A stretch of DNA of 55,455 nucleotides from Geminicoccaceae bacterium. Its GTDB lineage: Bacteria; Pseudomonadota; Alphaproteobacteria; Geminicoccales; Geminicoccaceae. The DNA is taken from contig JANQNY010000058.1 of the NCBI GenBank assembly GCA_028279345.1, positions 1 to 55,455 of the forward strand, in the 5' to 3' direction. Positions 1-7,693 of the stretch are shown one piece after another. The translations under genes were made by a program, and so were the position numbers. How positions within the stretch are numbered: position 1 is the first letter of the stretch; each line of letters opens with the position of its first letter. The notes beneath the pieces are model-generated. The model was not told where the DNA came from and did no database searches. It worked only from the letters and a program-made list of their open reading frames with translations.

Positions 1-5
1 CACGG

Positions 6-89
6 GCGGTCGGGCGGGGTGTGCGGGCGGCTCGGCAAGGGCAGACACGAGCGGTCGGGCGGGGTGCGCGGGCGGCTCGGCAGGGCAGA
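6..89. repeat. Two-copy 45-bp tandem repeat at left edge
   Basis: Bases 6-45 recur at 51-89 with one substitution and one single-base length difference near the end. The period is 45 bp, so the repeat is nearly in frame with the permease gene and gives two copies of a Gly/Arg-rich peptide (RSGGV-x-GRLG). More copies could lie left of the window. It may be a coding low-complexity N-terminus or a non-coding repeat in front of the true start. Confidence 0.75.
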
Positions 90-915
90 AACCCGTAACC
101 CTCCAGGCCCGCTCGACTACACGCGCCGCTGGTGGCTGCGGCTCTGGCTGCTCGCGACCTTCATCTTCCTCTACGCGCCGATCGCGATCCTCATCCTCTT
201 CAGCTTCAACGACAGCCGCCGCAACATCGTCTGGCGCGGCTTCACGCTCGACTATTACGAGAAGGCGGCGGCGAACCTCACGCTCATCGAGGCCTTCACG
301 AACAGCCTGACGATCGCCCTCGTCTCGACCCTCATCAGCGTCGTCCTCGGCGGGCTTTTGGCCTTGGCGCTGCACCGCTACCGCTTTCCCGGTAAGGCCA
401 CGGTCGAGGCCGCCAACACGCTCCCCATCGTCGTGCCCGAGATCTGCATGGGCGTGGCGCTCTTGGTCTTCTTCGCGCAGATCGGCTGGCCCACGGGCCT
501 CCCCTGGCCCCTGAGCCTCGCGAACATCATCGCCGGGCACGTCGCCTTCAGCTTCCCCTTCGTCGCCATCGTCGTGCGCGCCCGGCTCGTCGGCCTCGAC
601 CCCGCCCAGGAGGAGGCCTCACGCGACCTGGGCGCGTCGGAGTGGCAGACCTTCCGCTACGTCACGCTCCCCTTCATGCGCCCGGGCCTCATCGCCGGCG
701 GGCTCCTCGCGATGACGCTCTCGCTCGACGACTTCGTCATCACCTTCTTCACGAGCGGGCCCGACACGCTCACCTTCCCGGTCAAGGTCTATTCGATGGT
801 CCGTTTTGGTGCCACGCCCGAGGTCAACGCGGCCTCGACCGTGCTCATCGTCCTCACCGTGCTCTTGACCGTGCTCGCCATGCGCCTGCAGTCCCCCACC
901 AAGGCCGGAGGCTGA
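19..915 (+). CDS. ABC transporter permease, PotC/spermidine-Fe type
   Basis: Inner-membrane permease of a binding-protein-dependent importer (MetI-like fold; PotC/YdcV type). Numbered from the GTG at 19 it has 298 residues. Hydrophobic segments lie near 42-62, 95-118, 133-153, 166-186, 222-245 and 272-290. The EAA loop that contacts the ATPase is at about 199-218, with the typical E-A-x(3)-G-A-S pattern. The Gly/Arg-rich first 35 residues come from a tandem repeat and are not usual for the family. The reading frame is open to the window edge, so the real start may be outside, at the GTG at 64, or nearer the RRWW stretch. It is followed 5 nt later by its ATPase gene. Polyamine is the likeliest substrate class, but this is inferred from family only. 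Confidence 0.88.
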   Translation: MCGRLGKGRHERSGGVRGRLGRAETRNPPGPLDYTRRWWLRLWLLATFIFLYAPIAILILFSFNDSRRNIVWRGFTLDYYEKAAANLTLIEAFTNSLTIALVSTLISVVLGGLLALALHRYRFPGKATVEAANTLPIVVPEICMGVALLVFFAQIGWPTGLPWPLSLANIIAGHVAFSFPFVAIVVRARLVGLDPAQEEASRDLGASEWQTFRYVTLPFMRPGLIAGGLLAMTLSLDDFVITFFTSGPDTLTFPVKVYSMVRFGATPEVNAASTVLIVLTVLLTVLAMRLQSPTKAGG

Positions 916-920
916 GTGCT

Positions 921-2006
921 GTGACCGACGCCGTTGTGCAAGTCGAGAACGTCACCAAGCGCTTCGGCGCCTTCGCCGCGGTCGACGACGTCTCCTTGGC
1001 CATCGGCCGGAACGAGTTCTTCGCGCTGCTTGGCCCCTCCGGCTGCGGCAAGACCACGCTCCTGCGCATGCTCGCGGGCTTCGAGGTGCCGAGCGAGGGC
1101 CACATCACTATCGACGATGTCGACATGACCCGCGTTCCGCCCAACCGGCGCCCGGTCAACATGGTCTTCCAGTCCTACGCCGTCTTCCCCCACATGAGCG
1201 TCGCCGAGAACGTCGCCTACGGCCTCAAGGTGGCGGGCATCGGCGACGCCGAGACCCGCGAACGCGTCGCCGAAGCGCTCGCCATGGTGCGCCTTGACGA
1301 CTTCGCCGAGCGGAAACCTGATCAGCTCTCCGGCGGCCAGCGGCAGCGGGTGGCCCTCGCCCGGGCGTTGGTGAAGCGCCCCAAGGTGCTGCTCCTCGAC
1401 GAGCCCCTCTCGGCCCTCGACAAGAAGCTCCGGGAGGACATGCAGCTCGAGCTTGTGCGGCTCCGCCACGAGGTCGGCATCACCTTCGTCATGGTCACCC
1501 ACGACCAGGAGGAGGCGCTGTCGATGGCCGACCGCATCGCGGTCATGGACCAGGGCCGCGTCCTCCAGGTGGCCGACCCGCGCACCCTCTACGAAAACCC
1601 CACCCACCGCTTCGTCGCCGACTTCATCGGCACCATGAACACGCTCGAGGTGGAGGTGCGCGGCATCGAGAACGAGCGCGCCCGCATCCACCACCCGCTC
1701 CTGGGCGAGCTGCTCATCGCCCGCGCCGCCCCCGAGGTGACCTCAGGCGTCGTCATCATCCGGCCGGAAAAGCTCCGCCTCGACTTCTCGGTGCCGCCCG
1801 TCGAAGGCGAAGTCCTCGTCGACGCGACCGTCGAGCAGATCGCCTACTATGGCGATCTGAGCTTCGTCTTCGTCCGCCTTGCCGACGGCACCCGCCTCCA
1901 AGTCAGCCGCTACAACATCAACCGCACCGACGGCGGCGACCCGGCCGGGGGGACGCGGTGCCAGGTGGGCGTGCATCCGGAGGACTTGTTGTTGGTGGGG
2001 GGATGA
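921..2006 (+). CDS. potA: ABC transporter ATP-binding protein, PotA type
   Basis: Cytoplasmic ATPase that energises the permease encoded just upstream. The GTG at 921 is chosen because it lies 5 nt after the permease stop and gives a normal PotA N-terminus (361 aa). Visible motifs are Walker A GPSGCGKTT at 38-46, Q-loop Gln84, signature LSGGQ at 136-140, Walker B with LLLDEP at about 157-162 and the switch His194. The C-terminal third is a TOBE-type substrate-related domain. The order permease then ATPase suggests the other permease and the binding protein lie left of the window. The family also includes Fe(III) and putrescine importers, so the substrate is not certain. potA is used in the family sense. 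Confidence 0.9.
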   Translation: MTDAVVQVENVTKRFGAFAAVDDVSLAIGRNEFFALLGPSGCGKTTLLRMLAGFEVPSEGHITIDDVDMTRVPPNRRPVNMVFQSYAVFPHMSVAENVAYGLKVAGIGDAETRERVAEALAMVRLDDFAERKPDQLSGGQRQRVALARALVKRPKVLLLDEPLSALDKKLREDMQLELVRLRHEVGITFVMVTHDQEEALSMADRIAVMDQGRVLQVADPRTLYENPTHRFVADFIGTMNTLEVEVRGIENERARIHHPLLGELLIARAAPEVTSGVVIIRPEKLRLDFSVPPVEGEVLVDATVEQIAYYGDLSFVFVRLADGTRLQVSRYNINRTDGGDPAGGTRCQVGVHPEDLLLVGG

Positions 2007-2066
2007 AAAGGGCACCGTGGCCCGAACGCATCGGCAACTAGGGCCCGTTCGAAATAGATCCAGCGG

Positions 2067-3593
2067 CTAGAGCGGCTGAGGCGCAAGGCCATGAATCTCC
2101 CGAAGAGCTTCTTCCGCGAAAAGACCCTCGTGATCGGTCTGAAAAAGGAAAGTTCGCTCCCTTCCATGCGCTCTCAAGTAATCTTCCGAAAACCCTCGAA
2201 ACAGATGAGAGCGCTGCTCACCCTGAGTCTTCTGCGAGAAGAATGCCTCCATAGAACTATGGTCAATGCATTGCATCATTACCTCAAATTCAGAGATTGA
2301 GCAGAGCTGGAAAGGGCATTCATTTACTATGTTATCTGCAGTTCTAATCTCTCGTAGTTTCTGCTGTACGCGATCCACAATTTTTGGATATATTCGGTAT
2401 CCGAAAGCAAACCACTCATCAAGACTTACAATCAGAACGTATGTTGGCCGCCCGTTAGGCTTCCAGTGCGGATACGACCCTTCCAACGCATGTGATAGCG
2501 TAACGTAACACTGTACCACAAAGGAAGCTAAGCGCTCAATCTCATCTTCTAACACCCCCGCGCTCAGGATCTCGCTTTTTGACACGTAGCCCATTCGACT
2601 TGATTTACATTCTACGAATAAGGAGGCTGAATCGTCGTGCACTATCCAATCGACAGAGTCTTTTCGCCTTTTTTTTGGGCCGTACTTCTCTTCGGGAAGC
2701 AAGTGAAGCCTGTCGTTGGACATGCAGGCTTGAACCACCTCTCCAACGTATGCCTGGAACGCTGGTCCGATAACGCTAGAGAAAGCCGCTTCGTATCCCA
2801 CAAGATCAAAGTAGACGGCGTCGGTCATTCTGTAAAATATCAACGAAGGAAGTGGCACAAGATACTCCTCTTCCCCGATTTTTAATAACGGATAAGTCCG
2901 CACGTCGCAAAATGTATACTTCCAGTTCTGATTGTACTGCTGCCTATCTCGTATCTGTTTTTCAATATTAGCTGGACTTTCAGAAAACAATGCTGCACAT
3001 ATACCCGCAATCTGCTCAAGCCTGTTTTTCGCAGTTGTACTATCACTCAACCTAAATTTAAAGTCGTCCAACGCGCAACCTATAAGAGCGAAGCCACCAC
3101 GGAAGAAATCTAAAACATTTAGGCCAAAGGAGCGCAGAAATAGGATGTCGAATTCAGGTCTATTGTATATTTTATAGTAACGAATCATCATTTGATTGGT
3201 AAGACCAATCTGCCAGGGAAATTGATGATGTGCGATACGGAATATGTCCAGCATCACGTCGGACTGTGCACGATAGGCTCGGTAGATCTCTTGATCAACC
3301 TTACGCATCTTATTAATTAACTCTGCAAATGCGCTCCATGAATTCAGCATATCGTAACTGTAGGTCGGCGACTCAAGGAGTATTTCTCGGAGCGCGATCT
3401 CGAGATCCCATTGATGGAAGCCAAAATCAATTTTGCTTACGGGCGGACCTGGCCTTTGTAGCGGCGGCTCCAATTCGTGATCAAAATCGAGGAACATGCT
3501 GTAATTGTAGATTGTGCGTAGAGCGCTTTCTCTCTCGAAACGCCGTACATAGTTTCTAAGCGGCTTGTAGATTCGGAACGCGTCTTGGGCCAT
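2067..3593 (-). CDS. Standalone PD-(D/E)XK nuclease-like protein in AT-rich island
   Basis: Unrecognised protein of about 508 aa. The ATG at 3593 is chosen because the sequence turns AT-rich and protein-like there; the same frame stays open to 4049, but that upstream part is Arg-rich and lies in GC-rich DNA. The first 270 residues look helical and match nothing I know. Residues about 275-332 carry a restriction-endonuclease-type core: Glu285 in YVGEVV, Asp315 in SVDW, then Glu328 and Lys330 in LFVECKSS, spaced as in the E...D...ExK signature. A further 175 residues follow. The DNA is much poorer in GC than its surroundings (24 of 60 in 2881-2940), which suggests transfer. There is no methylase, helicase or toxin partner beside it. 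A single-gene phage defence or DNA-processing role is inference. Confidence 0.75.
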   Translation of the reverse strand: MAQDAFRIYKPLRNYVRRFERESALRTIYNYSMFLDFDHELEPPLQRPGPPVSKIDFGFHQWDLEIALREILLESPTYSYDMLNSWSAFAELINKMRKVDQEIYRAYRAQSDVMLDIFRIAHHQFPWQIGLTNQMMIRYYKIYNRPEFDILFLRSFGLNVLDFFRGGFALIGCALDDFKFRLSDSTTAKNRLEQIAGICAALFSESPANIEKQIRDRQQYNQNWKYTFCDVRTYPLLKIGEEEYLVPLPSLIFYRMTDAVYFDLVGYEAAFSSVIGPAFQAYVGEVVQACMSNDRLHLLPEEKYGPKKRRKDSVDWIVHDDSASLFVECKSSRMGYVSKSEILSAGVLEDEIERLASFVVQCYVTLSHALEGSYPHWKPNGRPTYVLIVSLDEWFAFGYRIYPKIVDRVQQKLREIRTADNIVNECPFQLCSISEFEVMMQCIDHSSMEAFFSQKTQGEQRSHLFRGFSEDYLRAHGRERTFLFQTDHEGLFAEEALREIHGLAPQPL

Positions 3594-4287
3594 ACCGATT
3601 TCATCGCATTGTGAAATGGAAGCCGCGACACGCTGCAAGGCGCTCGTGCGGCGCCAGGCTAGTGTTTCGAGCGTTCCGGAAGCTTGATCGAGGGTCAAGG
3701 GACCTTTCGGCTGATCCGCGCTTATCAGGCGCCTTCGGGGAGAGCATCGCCTTGGGGCCTGCTCGCGTAGTTGGGGACCCGACCGATGGTCAGGCCGCGA
3801 AGGCATGGGCTTTGCCGCTGACCCGGCTAACCAGCCATGCGCCCCATCACCCAGCGAACGACGCCGCCGACGAACAGGAAGCCTAGCACACCGCCGAGAT
3901 AGACGCTCATCGTGCGGCCCGGCGCAATGAACCCGCTCGTGCCGAACACGGTGACGGTCTCGACGACCTGCTCGGGGAGGAAGACGACGCTGATCACCTT
4001 CAGCCGCCGCGGAATGACGGGCGACCAACCAAACCACGGCAGGCGGCAACGTGGCCCGTGGCGGCGGTGTCCAAGCAGACGTTGCTGAGCGAAAGCTCTA
4101 TAGGCATTTGAACCTAGATCGCTTACGCTCCGCCAAGCGGGCCATCAGCCCACCACGCGCAAGCGCCAACGCAACGGCAGGCCCGAGTTGCAAAACGAAG
4201 CCAAATCGACGTTTTTTCGTTTCCGCTCAAGGTGTTGGCGAAGGATGCGCGCTTGCGTATATGACGCCGAGCGCGCTCCTTTGCTGC
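3594..4287. other. Island edge and degraded intergenic DNA
   Basis: About 690 bases hold no intact gene that I can support. GC content rises sharply at about 3620-3640, which marks the edge of the AT-rich island. The part 3827-4049 is described separately as a gene remnant. In 4050-4287, downstream of metY on the minus strand, I see no clear terminator. The only open frames here are Arg/Pro-rich and look like shadows. Confidence 0.5.
3827..4049 (-). pseudogene. C-terminal remnant of a membrane protein gene
   Basis: Read on the minus strand in the frame ending with TAG at 3827-3829, this stretch gives a plausible membrane-protein tail. A segment beginning LPWFGW and reading on through IPRRLKVISVVFLPE is followed by a hydrophobic span near MSVYLGGVLGFLFVGGVV and a basic end. 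I see no start codon, SD or N-terminal portion. It may be the tail of a gene broken when the neighbouring AT-rich island arrived. The family is not recognised, and chance coding-like sequence cannot be excluded. Confidence 0.35.
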
Positions 4288-5574
4288 CTAGCGGGCGGCC
4301 TTGACCAGCGCCTGCTCCAGGTCGGCGATGATGTCGTCGACGGTCTCGATGCCGATCGAGAGGCGCACGACGTCGGGGCCGGCGCCGGCGGCGACCTGCT
4401 CTTCGGTCGAGAGCTGACGGTGGGTGGTGGACGCCGGGTGGATGATCAAGGAGCGCGTGTCGCCGATATTGGCCACGTGCGACAGCAATTCGCAGGAGTC
4501 CACCAGCTTCACGCCCATGTCGTAGCCGCCCGTGACGCCGATGGTGAAGACCGAGCCCACGCCCTTGGGGCAGATGCGCTCGAGCACCGGCGTCCGGTTC
4601 TGCGGCAGGCGCGGGTAGGAGACCCAGGCGACCTCGGGCCGCTCGGCGAGCCAGGCCGCCACCTTGTCGGCATTGGCCACATGGCGCTCCATCCGCAGGC
4701 TCAAGGTCTCGAGCCCCTGCATGATCAGGAAGGCGTTCACCGGTGCCAGCGGCGGCCCCATGTCGCGCAGGCCAATGGCCTTGCTCCGCACCATGAAGGC
4801 GAAATTGCCGAAGGTCTCCCAGAAGCGGAGGCCGTGATAGGCCGCGGTCGGCTCGGTCATGAGCGGATACTTGTCGGTCGCGCCCCAGTCGAAATTGCCG
4901 CCCTCGACGATGATGCCGCCGATCGAGTTGCCCTGCCCGCCGATATACTTGGTGAGCGAGTGGGTGATGATGTCGGCGCCGAACTGGAAGGGGTTGCACA
5001 GCGCCGGCGTGGGCATGGTGTTGTCGACCACGAGCGGCACGTTATGCGCGTGCGCGATGTCGGCGATCGCCTGGATGTCGGCCACCACGCCGTCGGGGTT
5101 CGAAGCGCTCTCGATGAAGATGGCGCGGGTCTGGTCGTCGATGGCGGCGGCGAAGTTCTCCGGCTCCCGCGGGTCGACAAACGAGACGTTCCAGCCGAAT
5201 TGCGGGAAGGTCTCCTTCATCTGCGTGATCGAGCCGCCATAGAGCTTCGAGCTCGAGACGATGTTGGTGCCGGGCGTCATCAGGTTGAGGAAGGTGAGGA
5301 ACTGCGCCGCATGCCCGCTCGCCGTGGCGCAAGCGGCGATGCCGCCCTCGAGCGCCGCGACGCGCTCCTCCAGCACCGCGACGGTCGGGTTGGTGAGCCG
5401 CGTGTAGATGTTGCCGAACTGCTGGAGGTTGAAGAGCGAGGCCGCGTGCTCGACGTTCTCGAAGGCATAGGAGGTGGTCTGGTAGATCGGCACGGCGCGG
5501 GCGCCGGTGGTGGCGTCGGGCGCGTAGCCGGCGTGGAGCGCCAGGGTGTCGAAGCCGTGGGCGTGTTCGCTCAT
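4288..5574 (-). CDS. metY: O-acetylhomoserine sulfhydrylase
   Basis: PLP-dependent Cys/Met-metabolism enzyme that makes homocysteine from O-acetylhomoserine and sulfide, in the cytoplasm. Its 428 aa are the usual length for MetY, longer than MetB/MetC. Visible are the N-terminal HAGY...VPIYQTTSYAF, YTRLTNPT (about 57-64) that contacts PLP of the partner subunit, the ESASNPDG loop near 155-162, VVDNT at 182-186 and the PLP-binding lysine Lys209 in SLTKYIGG. It is the last gene of a minus-strand run: crotonase, LprI/META protein, CoA-binding protein, metY, with 24 nt before its start. O-succinylhomoserine-using relatives are possible but the length favours MetY. Confidence 0.93.
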   Translation of the reverse strand: MSEHAHGFDTLALHAGYAPDATTGARAVPIYQTTSYAFENVEHAASLFNLQQFGNIYTRLTNPTVAVLEERVAALEGGIAACATASGHAAQFLTFLNLMTPGTNIVSSSKLYGGSITQMKETFPQFGWNVSFVDPREPENFAAAIDDQTRAIFIESASNPDGVVADIQAIADIAHAHNVPLVVDNTMPTPALCNPFQFGADIITHSLTKYIGGQGNSIGGIIVEGGNFDWGATDKYPLMTEPTAAYHGLRFWETFGNFAFMVRSKAIGLRDMGPPLAPVNAFLIMQGLETLSLRMERHVANADKVAAWLAERPEVAWVSYPRLPQNRTPVLERICPKGVGSVFTIGVTGGYDMGVKLVDSCELLSHVANIGDTRSLIIHPASTTHRQLSTEEQVAAGAGPDVVRLSIGIETVDDIIADLEQALVKAAR

Positions 5575-5598
5575 GGGGTGGTCCTCTGTGATCCAGGT

Positions 5599-6117
5599 TC
5601 AGTCTGTTGCGGAGGCCGGCGCGCCGCCGAGCTGGCGGGCGGTCGCGCGCTTGGCGGAGATGACCCGGCGGTTCACGCCGAGCCAGCCGATCTCGCCGAA
5701 GAGCCGTCCATACTCGATCTTCGGGCAGCGGTTCATGACGACCCGGTGCCCCGCCGCCTCGGCCTTCGCCGCCGCCTCGTCATGGCGCACGCCGAGCTGC
5801 ATCCAGATGACCGGAGCACCGAGCCGGATTGCGTCGTCGACGATCGGCGGCACGTCCTCCGAGCGGCGAAAGATGTCCACCATGTCGGGCTTTACGGGCA
5901 GCTCGTCGAGCGTGGCATAGACCGTCTCGCCCAACAGCGTCTCGCCCGCGGCGCGCGGGTTCACCGGCAGAACGCGATAGCCCTTCTTCTGCAGATAGAG
6001 CATGGCGAAGTAGGAGGGCCGCATCTCGTTGGTGCTGGCACCGACCATGGCGATCGTCCGCACCTCCTCGAGGATGGCCCGCACCCAGGCGTCGTCATAG
6101 GTGAGCGGTGAGGTCAT
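5599..6117 (-). CDS. CoA-binding domain protein, YccU type
   Basis: Small Rossmann-fold protein of the CoA-binding/YccU family (172 aa, slightly longer than the usual 135-145). The nucleotide-binding start IAMVGAS lies near 23-29, followed by RPSYFAMLYLQKKGYRVLPVNP, typical of the family, and MNRCPKIEY near the C-terminus, where the conserved Cys sits. Function in the cell is poorly known; CoA binding or acyl-CoA sensing is a family-level statement. Its start overlaps the stop of the upstream LprI/META gene as ATGA. It lies immediately before metY, an arrangement I associate with alphaproteobacteria. Confidence 0.85.
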   Translation of the reverse strand: MTSPLTYDDAWVRAILEEVRTIAMVGASTNEMRPSYFAMLYLQKKGYRVLPVNPRAAGETLLGETVYATLDELPVKPDMVDIFRRSEDVPPIVDDAIRLGAPVIWMQLGVRHDEAAAKAEAAGHRVVMNRCPKIEYGRLFGEIGWLGVNRRVISAKRATARQLGGAPASATD

Positions 6118-6848
6118 TCGAACACCAGCACGGGCCGGCCCGCTGCCAGCAGCTCGAGCCGATCGCCGTCGCGCCGCAAGCGGTCGACCTCGCCCAACAG
6201 CGCCAGGTAGCGCTGCTCCTGCGCCATGCGGCCGGGCGGCTCGTCGTTGAACATCATCGTCGAGCCTGCGAGCCCGAAGGCGATGCCCAGCCCTTCCCGG
6301 TAGTAGGGAGCGAAGAAGCGGTTGGTGCTGGCATCGCCGCCAACGCGCTCCGCGTCTTCAAAGGCGAGCGTCGGCGCCGTGCCTTCGAGCACGGGCAGGC
6401 TCTCGATCTCGACGAGCCGCCACTCGCGGTCGGCCGGCAGATCGATTGCCGGCACGCCGCCATTCTCGCCCCAGAGCTGTGCCGCGCGCGCGGACCGCAG
6501 TTCGGCGTGGCAGGCGAGCTCGACCGCACCGGCGCCCGTGCCGGCATCCATCACCGCGCCACGCCGGCGGCATTCGCGCTCCTCGTAGACGACGAAAGCC
6601 CGCTCGCTGGCGATCAACGTCCTGAGCGCCGCATCGCGGCCGGTCACCTCCGCGAGCTCCACCGCCGCACTGGTCGCCGCCTCCACCGCCGCATCGAGAT
6701 CGCCGGATGCGGCGCGCGCGCGCATGTCGAGGCAGGCACGCGCGGCCGGCTGCGCCTCGCTCGATGCCATGCAGTCCTCCAACGGGCCGGCGACGGCCGT
6801 GCCGAGGCCGGCAAAGCCGAGGACGGCAGCGAGGATCAGCCGTCCCAT
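6114..6848 (-). CDS. LprI-type domain fused to META/HslJ-like domain, secreted
   Basis: A 244-aa protein with an N-terminal signal peptide (residues 1-20, cleavage probably after AVA). The part to about residue 120 has the Cys-rich helical pattern of the LprI/DUF1311 family (Cys in EDCMAS, RACLDM, ERECRRR, ELACHA). Residues about 132-244 look like a META/HslJ domain: a WRLVEIES start, PTLAFEDAERVGGDASTNRF, then the STMMF strand and a closing LLAAGRPVLVF. A periplasmic or outer-envelope place is inferred. LprI-type proteins include lysozyme inhibitors, but the function here is unknown. It overlaps the crotonase end by 13 nt and the next gene by ATGA, so it is cotranscribed with acyl-CoA genes. 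Confidence 0.75.
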   Translation of the reverse strand: MGRLILAAVLGFAGLGTAVAGPLEDCMASSEAQPAARACLDMRARAASGDLDAAVEAATSAAVELAEVTGRDAALRTLIASERAFVVYEERECRRRGAVMDAGTGAGAVELACHAELRSARAAQLWGENGGVPAIDLPADREWRLVEIESLPVLEGTAPTLAFEDAERVGGDASTNRFFAPYYREGLGIAFGLAGSTMMFNDEPPGRMAQEQRYLALLGEVDRLRRDGDRLELLAAGRPVLVFE

Positions 6849-7624
6849 CGTGGCGCCCGCTTTTCCGTGAAGGCCGCAAGCCCCTCGGTGAAGTCATCGG
6901 CGAGCGCGTTGTCGACGATCACCCGGGTGGAGAAGGCGTACGCCTCCTCGAGCCCCATCTCGAGCTGGGCGTAGAAGGCGTTCTTGCCGAGTGCCAGCGT
7001 GTCCTTGGGCTTGTCCAGGAGCCGCGCGATCAGGCCCGCGAGCGCGTCGTCGAGGGCTTCGGGTGCGACCACTTGGTTGACGAGACCATGGGCGAGCGCC
7101 GTTGGCGCATCGATGAAATCGCCCGTCAGCAGCATCTCCAGCGCCGGCTTCCGCGGCACGTTGCGCGAGAGCGCCACCATCGGCGTCGAGCAGAAGAGAC
7201 CATACTTGACGCCCGATGTCGCGAAGCGCGAGCGGTCGGTGACGATCGCCAGGTCGCAGGCGGCGACAAGCTGACAGCCCGCTGCGGTGGCGATGCCGTC
7301 GACGACGGCGATGACCGGCACGCCGAGCGTCGTGAGCCGGGTCATCATCTTCGAGCAGCGCTCGAACAGGCGACCCAGATCTTCGCGCGTGCGGCTGTCG
7401 CCCATCTCCTTCAGGTCGTGCCCGGCGCAGAAGGCCTTGCCGTTCCCCTTCAGCACCAGGACACGCGCGGCCGGATCGGCGTCGATCCGCTCCAGCTCCT
7501 CCATGAGCGCGCCCAGAAGCGCTTCCGACAGGCTGTTGAAGGCGGACGGCCGGTTGAGCGTCAGCGTGACCACACCGTCGGCGGCGTCGCGGAGCAGGAT
7601 GGGCTGTTCGGGCGCGTCGGGCAT
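6836..7624 (-). CDS. Enoyl-CoA hydratase/isomerase family, catalytic Glu pair missing
   Basis: Crotonase-fold protein of 262 aa. The ATG at 7624 is chosen because a strong SD (GGGAGGTG) precedes it; the longer frame lacks family sequence. The CoA-binding and oxyanion-hole strands are present: FCAGHDLKEM at 65-74 and VDGIATAAGCQLVAACDLAI at about 108-127. The position of rat ECH Glu144 is Gln118 here, and the Glu164 position falls in SGVKYG, also without Glu. This pattern resembles ECHDC3-type proteins rather than true hydratases, so the reaction is unknown. It is the first gene of the operon leading to metY and is divergent from a PaaI-type thioesterase gene. Confidence 0.88.
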   Translation of the reverse strand: MPDAPEQPILLRDAADGVVTLTLNRPSAFNSLSEALLGALMEELERIDADPAARVLVLKGNGKAFCAGHDLKEMGDSRTREDLGRLFERCSKMMTRLTTLGVPVIAVVDGIATAAGCQLVAACDLAIVTDRSRFATSGVKYGLFCSTPMVALSRNVPRKPALEMLLTGDFIDAPTALAHGLVNQVVAPEALDDALAGLIARLLDKPKDTLALGKNAFYAQLEMGLEEAYAFSTRVIVDNALADDFTEGLAAFTEKRAPRWDG

Positions 7625-7652
7625 CAACACCTCCCTGGCTTGGCTTGCGCCT

Positions 7653-7679
7653 CTATTAAGGCCACCTTCGCGCGTGCAA
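7653..7679 (-). promoter_or_regulatory. Candidate promoter for crotonase-metY operon
   Basis: In the 69-bp divergent gap, the minus strand reads TTGCAC (7679-7674), then 15 nt, then TAATAG (7658-7653), about 28 nt before the ATG. The spacer is shorter than the ideal 17, so this is a weak prediction. Confidence 0.3.
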
Positions 7680-7693
7680 CAGGGGGAAGGACC

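Noticed and set aside
2010..2070. GTTCGAAAT at about 2047 as a tRNA T-loop or attachment site
   Set aside because: The flanking bases do not form a T-stem and no acceptor, D or anticodon arms can be drawn.
3594..4049. N-terminal extension of the nuclease-like protein up to 4049
   Set aside because: The extra 152 residues are Arg/Pro-rich, lie in GC-rich DNA unlike the rest of the gene, and partly cover a better membrane-protein remnant in another frame.
4051..6111. A 686-codon open frame on the plus strand opposite metY and the CoA-binding gene
   Set aside because: The sequence is His/Asp/Arg/Val-rich shadow coding and covers two well-supported genes on the other strand.
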